A stretch of DNA of 64,000 nt, from the NCBI GenBank assembly GCA_023382535.1, contig JAHDWA010000039.1, positions 36,897 to 100,896 on the forward strand, read 5' to 3'. Within the stretch, counting starts at the first letter, position 1. Every line of letters starts with the position of its first letter. The translations under genes and the position numbers were made by a program. Under the pieces are notes generated by a model that was given only the letters and a program-made list of their open reading frames with translations, made no database searches and was not told where the DNA came from. The stretch is from Anaerolineae bacterium (GTDB lineage Bacteria; Chloroflexota; Anaerolineae; 4572-78; J111). Positions 50,495 to 57,247 of the stretch are shown here, piece by piece.

Positions 50495-51553
50495 ATGCAC
50501 GTTGCCCTGTTAGCTAATTTAAAAAAGAATGCGCCGACCTGGCCCGGCATGTCGCCTGACTACTGGGATGACCTGGACTCGGAGGAGACGGTTGAAGCGA
50601 TTAGCAGCGCCCTGTCCGGCCAGGGGCATCAGGTTACTTTTTTGGAAGGGGATGTGACCCTTTACGATAATTTGCGCCAGGTAAAACCCGATATTTGTTT
50701 CAATATCTGCGAGGGACACTTTGGCGACGGCCGCGAGGCTCAGGTTCCGGCCATACTGGAGATGCTGCAGATCCCTTACACCGGCTCGCGCGTCCTGACC
50801 CTGGCCCTGGCCCTGGATAAGCCCATGACCAAACGAGTGCTGACCTATCACGGCCTGCCGACCCCGCCCTTCCAGACCATTGAGCGGGCCAACGAGCCGC
50901 TCGACCCGGATTTAAAGTTCCCCCTGTTTGTCAAGCCCAGCCGGGAAGGCACCGGCATGGGCGTCAGTGCTGAGTCCATTGTGCAGGATGAGGCTCAACT
51001 GCGCGCTCAACTCCCGCGCATTTTTGAGCGTTATAAGCAGCCGGCGCTGGTTGAGCATTACATCGAAGGCCGCGAAGTGACGGTCGGCGTGGTCGGCAAT
51101 CTGACCGGCCCGGTGGCCCGGCGCGTGCCTGAAGACGAAGCGGCGCCCCGCATTCTGCGTGGGTTAGATTTTCTGCCGCCGCTGGAGGTCAATATGGCTG
51201 AATATCCAGAGGAAGAGGCTGGCCTTTATACCAACCGGATGAAGGTGGAACTGGCCCACCAATTTCACTATTTCTGTCCCGCGCCGCTCAGCGAGGCTCA
51301 GGTTGAGGATTTGAACTGGTATACGGCTGCCACTTTCCGCGTAATTGGCTGCTGCGATGTGGCTCGGGTGGACTTCCGGCTTGACGCCAGCGATAACGAC
51401 CAGCCTTACATTTTGGAAGTAAATCCCCTGCCTGGCCTGAATCCCGGCTACTCCGATCTCTGCCTTGAAGCGACAGCCTATGGCTGGACTTACGAAGAGT
51501 TAGTCAACCGTATTTTGGATGAGGCGATTAAACGGTACGGGTTGAAGAAGTAG
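50495..51553 (+). CDS. ATP-grasp ligase, D-Ala-D-Ala ligase-like
   Basis: 352 residues of the ATP-grasp family. The middle ATP-binding part (FPLFVKPSREGTGMGVS) and the C-terminal metal-binding end (EVNPLPGLNPGYSDLC) follow D-alanine-D-alanine ligases, but the N-terminal domain differs from Ddl and the gene is not in a cell-wall operon. Substrate unknown; it may join two amino acids or related acids. A weak hairpin (50421-50455, ttgccggaagt/acttccggcaa) precedes it, followed by TTTTT, which may end the SIMPL transcript. Confidence 0.85.
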   Translation: MHVALLANLKKNAPTWPGMSPDYWDDLDSEETVEAISSALSGQGHQVTFLEGDVTLYDNLRQVKPDICFNICEGHFGDGREAQVPAILEMLQIPYTGSRVLTLALALDKPMTKRVLTYHGLPTPPFQTIERANEPLDPDLKFPLFVKPSREGTGMGVSAESIVQDEAQLRAQLPRIFERYKQPALVEHYIEGREVTVGVVGNLTGPVARRVPEDEAAPRILRGLDFLPPLEVNMAEYPEEEAGLYTNRMKVELAHQFHYFCPAPLSEAQVEDLNWYTAATFRVIGCCDVARVDFRLDASDNDQPYILEVNPLPGLNPGYSDLCLEATAYGWTYEELVNRILDEAIKRYGLKK

Positions 51554-51558
51554 CCAGA

Positions 51559-51599
51559 TTTTCTGATTACTGACTACTGAATACTGTTTACTGATTACT
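51559..51599. repeat. 'actgactactgaatactg' tandem repeat
   Basis: Four degenerate copies of a ten-base unit between convergent genes. Confidence 0.65.
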
Positions 51600-53763
51600 C
51601 CTCCGACAAATCAACCAGCTCCCCGGCGTAATCCCCGGTGACTTTGATGGCTCCGTTCTCGTTGCGCTCATAAAGCAGGTTGCCGGTGACGCCGGCCGGG
51701 CCGGTGACGGCCACATCCAGGGTGAAGCTGCCGAGATCATACGAGTATAGGCCGGCGCCGGTCATGGCAAAACCAGCCGAGAAGGCACAGTTGGTTAGCT
51801 TAAATGTATCGCCCGTATCCCCGGCTGAGAAGGCCAATGTGCCGCCGCGCGGACAGCCAACCGAGGTGGGTGTTTCCGTATCCCAATAGTAATATTCCGG
51901 CAAGTAATTGATTTCGGTATCGGCGGAGAGCAAAGCTTCCAGAGGGTCAGCAAAGGCGCCGGCATCCAGCGGGGGGAGCGGCACATAAGCCTCGGCGACA
52001 ACCCCCTCACAGGTAGTTTCACGCTGCTCCGGCATTTTGCCGTCAACTAAGAACGCGGTCACGAGGTCATCCGGGCAGGCGTTGCCGCGGCCAAAGGTAA
52101 CGTGCGCGCCGCCCTCGGTGGTAATGAGATAGCCGTGGGCCAGGCGGCTGTAGACCCTTCTGCTGTTCTCCACCGGAGTAGCCGGGTCGGCGGTAGCGCC
52201 GAGAACGAGCGTGGGAATGTTCTCGGCGGCCAATGGGGTCGGGCGCGGGCCGGCCTCCAGGGCAGTAGGCCAGAAGGCGCAAGGCAGATCGCCATAAAAG
52301 ATACTGCTCAGGCGTGGAACGGCTGCATCGGTTGGGTCGCCGGCGCGCAGATAGGTTTCAGCCCGCTCGGCACTGGTATTGCCGGGAACTGCATAATCAA
52401 GACACTCCACCCCGTAATAAACGGCATCAGAATAGGTTGGGTCGGGTATCGCCTCCAGTGTTTCGGGGTCGAGGCTGAGCGAGTCGTAGAGCAGCCGGGC
52501 CAACGGAACCAAATCATCGTGGCTGGCGGCAGCCGCCAGCGCCCGCTGTAACAACAACCGCGATGCTTCTGAGTAGAGGTAATCGGAAGCGGCCACTTCC
52601 AGGTCGGCCAGACTGAATTCGCGCTCGGCGGCGCCACCGGAAGGCAGGGGGAAGGTAAAGGGGCGCGGGCTTTTGGCCAGTTGCGCCGCCAAGCCGTCAT
52701 AAACTTTCAAGGCACCCTGGCCCATATCGGCGGCGCACTCCTCGTCGGCATTGCAGGCTTCGAGAGTCATCACTAACACATCGTTGAAGGCCCACGCCCA
52801 CTCTTCATAATATTCAAAGCCGGTCAGGGTCAAGTCTACCGTGCCGTCGAGAATGAGGCCGGCCAGTTGCTGCGGATGGGCGGCGGCATAGGTTTGGGCA
52901 AACTGGGTACCGTAGCTCTCGCCGTAAAGCCAGAATTTGTCATCGCCCATAGCCTGGCGGAACAGTTCCAGGTCTTCGACGGCCTGGCGCGTGCCGAGGT
53001 AGGGTAAGAGATCGGTTGAGCCGAGTTCGGCCAGACAGGCCTCGCTGAATTCCTGAGCAGCAGAGGCGGCGGCGGCTTCGCCCTGGGGCGTCTTGGTCTC
53101 GATTTCGGTTTCGAAGAACGCAGCGGCGGCGGCCGGGCATTGCAGCCCACCCGATTGCCCTGCACCCCGCTGGTCGAAGAAAACAAGATCAAAGTGCTCC
53201 AGGATCGAGGGGTCAAAGGCTGAAGTATAGGCGTCGGCGGAGGCCAGACCGGCTGCGCCCGGTCCGCCGGTGGCAATGACAAACATGCCTTTGCGCTCAC
53301 CGGTTGCGGGCAAGACACCAAAGACCACGTCAAGAGTCTGGCGGTTCGCCGGATCAAAGTGGTCTGCGGGTACGGTCAGAGTGACACAGGTGAATTTGCT
53401 GTTGGGGCAGGGCTGACCGCCGAGTTCGACCAGGGTTTTGAGAGTGGGGTTAGGGGGCAGGGCTGGCGGGTTGGAAATTTGAGATTTTAGATTTTGGATT
53501 TCCGATTTTAAATTTTCAATTTCAGCCTGGAGGCTTTCAACAATAGCCGTGAGCCTTTGGATCTCGGCAGCAAGTTCCCCCGAGGGGTCGGGGGGAGCGC
53601 TGCCGGGGGCAGGGGTCGGTGTTGGGGTGGGGGTCAACTGGAGAGCGGTGGTCTGGGCGAAGGTAGCAGGAGGCGTCGCACCGAAGAGGGTCATACTCAA
53701 CAGAGTAACCAGGGCCACGGCCAGGATTATCCACCTGCCCGGTTTAGATGGGATTGTTTGCAT
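51595..53763 (-). CDS. Secreted alpha/beta-hydrolase peptidase (TAP-like)
   Basis: About 722 residues. Signal peptide (1-35), Pro/Thr linker, a short heptad stretch (about 75-95), then an alpha/beta-hydrolase with GGPG oxyanion loop, nucleophile Ser283 in GESYG, and a C-terminal TAP-like part with Asp (ATADPATPV) and His (GGAHVTFG). It resembles tripeptidyl aminopeptidases that release peptides from the N-terminus. The heptad stretch (ENLKSEIQNLKSQIS) is translated from a tandem repeat. A C-terminal beta-rich extension follows. The ATG at 53763 has AAAGGA. Confidence 0.88.
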   Translation of the reverse strand: MQTIPSKPGRWIILAVALVTLLSMTLFGATPPATFAQTTALQLTPTPTPTPAPGSAPPDPSGELAAEIQRLTAIVESLQAEIENLKSEIQNLKSQISNPPALPPNPTLKTLVELGGQPCPNSKFTCVTLTVPADHFDPANRQTLDVVFGVLPATGERKGMFVIATGGPGAAGLASADAYTSAFDPSILEHFDLVFFDQRGAGQSGGLQCPAAAAAFFETEIETKTPQGEAAAASAAQEFSEACLAELGSTDLLPYLGTRQAVEDLELFRQAMGDDKFWLYGESYGTQFAQTYAAAHPQQLAGLILDGTVDLTLTGFEYYEEWAWAFNDVLVMTLEACNADEECAADMGQGALKVYDGLAAQLAKSPRPFTFPLPSGGAAEREFSLADLEVAASDYLYSEASRLLLQRALAAAASHDDLVPLARLLYDSLSLDPETLEAIPDPTYSDAVYYGVECLDYAVPGNTSAERAETYLRAGDPTDAAVPRLSSIFYGDLPCAFWPTALEAGPRPTPLAAENIPTLVLGATADPATPVENSRRVYSRLAHGYLITTEGGAHVTFGRGNACPDDLVTAFLVDGKMPEQRETTCEGVVAEAYVPLPPLDAGAFADPLEALLSADTEINYLPEYYYWDTETPTSVGCPRGGTLAFSAGDTGDTFKLTNCAFSAGFAMTGAGLYSYDLGSFTLDVAVTGPAGVTGNLLYERNENGAIKVTGDYAGELVDLSEE
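53472..53525. repeat. 'gattttagattttgg' tandem repeat inside the peptidase gene
   Basis: Five degenerate copies of a nine- to ten-base unit, translated in frame as a coiled-coil-like NLKSEIQNLKSQI. Confidence 0.8.
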
Positions 53764-53890
53764 AATTGATCCTTTCATGGAAGTGAAGGTCTCTCAGAGG
53801 CGTTGGTGGGGGACTTGGGAGTCATCCATGGAACGGAGCGAAAAAATGAAGAGCTGACAAGACTCACAGACCTATCAGCTCTTACTTCAA

Positions 53891-54067
53891 TTAACCAACA
53901 AAACCGGCCAGAGCGAAACCGATCAAACCAGTGGGAATGGTCTGCTGATTGCCCAGTATGGACAGCAGGCTGCATAACAGCCCCAGCGTGATGAGCACTA
54001 CCAGGATGACCACTACACCAATGGCCAGGCCAATGGGCAGGATGGGCAGATCATCTGAGTCGAGCAT
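53891..54067 (-). CDS. Small membrane protein, 58 residues
   Basis: The frame starts at ATG 54067, with AGGAGG eight bases before it, and ends with TAA at 53891. It has two hydrophobic segments: about 8-36 (LPIGLAIGVVVILVVLITLG with neighbours) and about 45-58 (TGLIGFALAGFVG). The N-terminus is acidic (MLDSDD). The ribosome-binding site, the hydrophobic pattern and the clean boundaries support a real gene. Function unknown. Confidence 0.7.
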   Translation of the reverse strand: MLDSDDLPILPIGLAIGVVVILVVLITLGLLCSLLSILGNQQTIPTGLIGFALAGFVG

Positions 54068-54146
54068 AGCATGTTCCTCCTAAGGATAATGGAGCGGATT
54101 ATAACACGGTGGCGTAGAAACCGTAAACCGTGAAACATGAAAAGAT

Positions 54147-54770
54147 TCAACGTTTCGACACAAAAAGATTTTCCCGCAGCCAGAAGCGCCAGGGAGCGGC
54201 GCGGTCTTCGGGCTGGGCGTAGTCAATGCCAACACGCGGGCCGGCGGTAATGGCGTCGGCAGGGACAGCCGGGGCAGCTTCGAGCCAGAGCTTCCGACCC
54301 TGGGTCACGTCCCAGTTGTTCAGCTTTTGGTCAATTTGTAGTGCCTGGCACACCTTGGCCGGGCCGTTGGTCAGATTGGTCAGCGAGCGGGATAACGAGG
54401 TGAGCGGGCGCGGGGCGATAAGGCGATTAGCCAGCATCGTTTCATCACCTTCCTGGGGTTCGATGGCCCGGATAAGCACGGCTGCCGGAAAGCCTTCAGC
54501 CTCGGTGACGATATTGAGCATAAAATGCATGCCATAAATGAAATAAACATAGGTACGGCCGGGCGGACCGAACATCACCCTGGCCCGGCCGGAATTGCGT
54601 TTGGCGTAAGCATGGCTGGCACTGTCGTCGGGGCCACTGTAGGCTTCGGTTTCGACGATAAGGCCGCTCAACCGCTGGCCGTCCAACTCACGAACCAAAC
54701 GCTGGCCTAACAGTTCGCGGGCTACGGTCAGGGTGGGCCGGGCATAGAACTCTTGTTGCAGAACGATCAC
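54147..54770 (-). CDS. mpg: 3-methyladenine DNA glycosylase (AAG/MPG family)
   Basis: About 207 residues. AAG-type glycosylases flip out and remove alkylated purines. Visible are the catalytic Glu region (IVETEAYSGPDDSASHAY), VYFIYGMHFMLNIV and 'NGPAKVCQAL'. The start is uncertain: GTG 54770 fits the family (about where FYARPTLTVA begins), while the longer frame to 54839 is a translated palindromic repeat (EGWKAGRL...). It follows the cyclase gene by six bases in the longer form, so it may be in one transcript with it. Confidence 0.93.
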   Translation of the reverse strand: MIVLQQEFYARPTLTVARELLGQRLVRELDGQRLSGLIVETEAYSGPDDSASHAYAKRNSGRARVMFGPPGRTYVYFIYGMHFMLNIVTEAEGFPAAVLIRAIEPQEGDETMLANRLIAPRPLTSLSRSLTNLTNGPAKVCQALQIDQKLNNWDVTQGRKLWLEAAPAVPADAITAGPRVGIDYAQPEDRAAPWRFWLRENLFVSKR

Positions 54771-54777
54771 AAGTATG

Positions 54778-54840
54778 TTGGAAGACTGGATGGTTGGAAG
54801 GTTGGAAAAAACCAGCCTTCCAGCCTTCCAACCTTCCACT
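54778..54840. repeat. Palindromic repeat, 'ggaaggttgg' family
   Basis: Left arm gttggaagactgg-like and tggttggaaggttgg, right arm ccagccttccagccttccaaccttcc. Located at the start of the mpg gene. Confidence 0.75.
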
Positions 54841-54845
54841 CCTCT

Positions 54846-55625
54846 TTACGCAGGGGCAAGCGCCAGCACCCGCAGCGGGCTGCCGGAGCCATCTACAATT
54901 TTGAGCGGGGCGGCGATAATCATGGCCCCGGTGGGGGGCAGTTGATCGAGATTGCATAGGCTGGCCAGGCCATACTTACCCGCGCCGTGCATAATCCCGT
55001 GGTTCGGGAAGGGCGGGTTGAACTTGCCCGCCTGGCCGGCATCGGTGCCAATTGTTTCCACGCCAACGCCCAACACGCCGCGCTCCTTGGCCAGGAATTC
55101 GGAAGTGGTTTGGTGGAATCCAGGGGTGTGAGGACCTTCTTCATCCGCATTCAGGAAAGCGGCCTTGTCATTCCCCCGGCTGGCCCACCCGGTGAACAGC
55201 AGCACCCACGCCCCCGCCGGAATCCGGCCATGCTCAACTTCCCAAGTTTTGACGCCCTCAATGGAGAGCAGAAAATCGGGGTCTTGGGCCACCTCGGCTC
55301 GCACGTCAATCACACAGGCCGGACCCATGAACGTACGAGGGTCGAGCGTATCGGTGGTATTGCTGGGTAAATCTTTACCGGTCACCCAATGCACCGGCGC
55401 GTCGAAGTGAGTGCCGGTGTGCTCACCCAGGGTCAGCGTATTCCAGTACCAGGCTGGCCCCTGGTCGTCGTACCGGGAAATCTCGGTGATGGTCAGCCCC
55501 GGTGAGGGAGCGAAGATCGGCGGCAGGTCAATTACCGGGGTGGTTGGGCCAAGGGGCTGGGTCAGATCAACCACTTTAATCCTGCCCGCAGCTAAATCGG
55601 CCAATAAATCAGCAATAGATGACAT
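54846..55625 (-). CDS. Cyclase-family metal-dependent hydrolase
   Basis: 259 residues of the cyclase / kynurenine formamidase-like family. The signature HTGTHFDAPVHW provides the metal-binding His and Asp residues. Such enzymes hydrolyse amides or lactones. It lies next to the two genes of a TPP-dependent decarboxylase on the same strand, 44 bases downstream, so the three may act in one catabolic route; substrate unknown. Confidence 0.9.
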   Translation of the reverse strand: MSSIADLLADLAAGRIKVVDLTQPLGPTTPVIDLPPIFAPSPGLTITEISRYDDQGPAWYWNTLTLGEHTGTHFDAPVHWVTGKDLPSNTTDTLDPRTFMGPACVIDVRAEVAQDPDFLLSIEGVKTWEVEHGRIPAGAWVLLFTGWASRGNDKAAFLNADEEGPHTPGFHQTTSEFLAKERGVLGVGVETIGTDAGQAGKFNPPFPNHGIMHGAGKYGLASLCNLDQLPPTGAMIIAAPLKIVDGSGSPLRVLALAPA

Positions 55626-55669
55626 GATTTTTCTCCCTTGAAACTAGGTTTGTCTACTGTAGCACATTG

Positions 55670-56278
55670 CTAACTGGCAACTTTACGACCTGCTACCTGT
55701 TGCTTCGCCTGCTGGCGTTGTTTGATACAGCGTTCAAAGCGGAAGGCATTTTCCGGCAGTTTCACATCCATACCATAGTGGTCGGGACCAACCGCCTCTA
55801 CTTTAGCCACAATGGTAGCCATCCCACTGCTTTCAAAGGCGTTGACAGCAGCTTCCAGAAATTGGTAGATTTCGGTGACAAAGGATACGTTGGGGCAGCC
55901 TGCGCCCCTGGCTATTGTGGCCAGGTCAACCATGCCGGAGGTGGTATGGGAGGCAAAACCACCGGTAGAGAGGAGGCTGCCATTATCAAAGATGATGTGG
56001 GTCAGGTTGGGCGGCCGGTAGCGAGCCAGAGTGGCCAATCCTCCTAAATTCATCAATACCGAGCCGTCGCCGTCCATCACCACCACCTTTTCATCTGGCA
56101 GGTTCATAGCCAGCCCCAGGCCAATGGACGAAGCCAGGCCCATGGCGTGCTCCAGGTAAAAAAAGTTATCGCAGTGGCCCAAATCGTACAACTCCTGAGC
56201 GCAAGCACCCATGATAGTGACTACCAGGCGGTCGTACAGCTCAGGATAGAGGGCCTTAATGCAATCGGCGCGTTTCAT
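55670..56278 (-). CDS. comE: TPP decarboxylase, PP subunit (sulfo-/phosphonopyruvate decarboxylase beta-like)
   Basis: 202 residues corresponding to the C-terminal, TPP-binding half of 2-oxoacid decarboxylases. The TPP/Mg motif is GDGSVLMNLGGLATLARY...DNGS, and YLEHAMGLASSIGLGLAMN is typical. It resembles sulfopyruvate decarboxylase beta (ComE) and phosphonopyruvate decarboxylase; the exact 2-oxoacid is not certain. It follows the alpha subunit by two bases. The last residues (KQQAKQQVAGRKVAS) are translated from a simple repeat. Confidence 0.78.
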   Translation of the reverse strand: MKRADCIKALYPELYDRLVVTIMGACAQELYDLGHCDNFFYLEHAMGLASSIGLGLAMNLPDEKVVVMDGDGSVLMNLGGLATLARYRPPNLTHIIFDNGSLLSTGGFASHTTSGMVDLATIARGAGCPNVSFVTEIYQFLEAAVNAFESSGMATIVAKVEAVGPDHYGMDVKLPENAFRFERCIKQRQQAKQQVAGRKVAS

Positions 56279-56280
56279 AG

Positions 56281-56790
56281 CTAATCCTCCATTAAATCTC
56301 GCGTCAACAGCAGCGCCACCGGGGAAAGGGAACTGAGAGCGAAAGTTTGCGCTTCGCGGATTTGTTTGGCCGCTTTATGGGGGTCGCGAATGTAATCAAA
56401 GGGCAAGCCCAGGCCGCGCAGCACCGGCTCGGTCAGGATGCCGCCCTGGGTGTGCCAGGGGTACGGCTCGCCAATGTGGCCGCGATGGGCAATCAGCATC
56501 AACAGGGGGATGCGATAAAGCAGGGCCAGCGAGACAATACCATTGATGCTGGCCAAAAAGCCGTGATTTTGCATCAGCAGGGCGTTAGACGTGCCGGCAA
56601 AGTAAGCGCCCGCAGCGATGCCGATAGCTTCCTCTTCCTTGGCTACTTCAACCAGGGTCATCTCCGGGTCGTCTTCGGCTAACTGCAAGAGGTAAACCAG
56701 CCAAGTCTCCGGCAAGGCCGAAATATAGCGAATCCCGGCCGCTTTGATACCCTCATACACCATTTTAGAGTTATCACGGGATACGGTCAT
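56281..56790 (-). CDS. comD: TPP decarboxylase, Pyr subunit (sulfo-/phosphonopyruvate decarboxylase alpha-like)
   Basis: 169 residues matching the N-terminal (Pyr) half of TPP-dependent decarboxylases, which provides the Glu that activates TPP (VEVAKEEEAIGIAAGAYFAG; Glu in this stretch). RGHIGEPYPWHTQGG is a typical substrate-loop segment. It forms a two-subunit enzyme with the following gene. Similar to ComD of coenzyme M biosynthesis, but no other coenzyme M gene is nearby, so a degradative role is possible. Confidence 0.78.
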   Translation of the reverse strand: MTVSRDNSKMVYEGIKAAGIRYISALPETWLVYLLQLAEDDPEMTLVEVAKEEEAIGIAAGAYFAGTSNALLMQNHGFLASINGIVSLALLYRIPLLMLIAHRGHIGEPYPWHTQGGILTEPVLRGLGLPFDYIRDPHKAAKQIREAQTFALSSLSPVALLLTRDLMED

Positions 56791-56912
56791 AGGCTGCCAT
56801 CCTTGGTTTTGAGACTTTAAAGATCAGGGAGATCTTTAGGGTATTTTCGCTAAAATTAGGGGAGAGGGAAGTATAGACAAGGTAGGCAGTTTCGTCAAAT
56901 GTCAAAAGAATC

Positions 56913-56983
56913 GAAAAAGCCGGGCTGCTCATACCCGGCTCTTTCAAAAGGAGGAGAAGAGAGTGTCAATTCTTTCGATTGAC
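56913..56983 (-). ncRNA. Candidate small RNA with terminator
   Basis: On the minus strand a TATAAT box (56990-56995) is followed after about seven bases by a hairpin TGTCAAT/ATTGACA, a C/U-rich single strand (CUCUUCUCCUCC) and a strong terminator AGCCGGG/CCCGGCT with five Ts. The predicted RNA is about 70 bases. No good -35 box is seen and no homologue is known to me, so this is a hypothesis. Confidence 0.3.
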
Positions 56984-57187
56984 AACACTATTATACTCCA
57001 AGCGCTGGATTTAACTTGATGTATCCACAACGCCAACCTTCTGCTAACCCTACGCTAACTCAACGCTCAAGAAATTATAACTTGTTGACTTTTGATCCAG
57101 CCATTTCAGTAATCCAAGGGGACGGCTGTAACATCCCTGGTTTTTAAAAAGCCAATCACTAAACTTGTTTACGGTTGCCTTAGTTTA

Positions 57188-57196
57188 TGGTATGAT
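57188..57196 (+). promoter_or_regulatory. Extended -10 promoter of the nucleotidyltransferase gene
   Basis: TGG-TATGAT at 57188-57196 is an extended -10 box. The predicted start is about 57203, 45 bases before the ATG; a -35 box is weak. Confidence 0.55.
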
Positions 57197-57247
57197 AGTT
57201 ATGCAGAGGCTTCTTAACTGTAATGGCACACTTTTGAGGAGATTGAT

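Larger units (their letters stand above)
56791..57247. other. Intergenic region
   Basis: Contains a minus-strand terminator at 56913-56940 with a candidate small RNA (see separate entry), a degenerate palindrome (gactttaaagatc...agatctttagggt) at 56812-56844 and the promoter of the nucleotidyltransferase gene. No protein gene supported. Confidence 0.5.

Noticed and set aside
53472..53525. Coiled-coil domain in the secreted peptidase
   Set aside because: The heptad-like pattern comes from a simple DNA repeat, so it is not evidence for an evolved coiled coil.
56941..57018. Short plus-strand frame starting GTG after aaaaggaggagaagaga
   Set aside because: Only 18 codons, of simple composition, and the purine run is better explained as the complement of the C/U-rich RNA loop.
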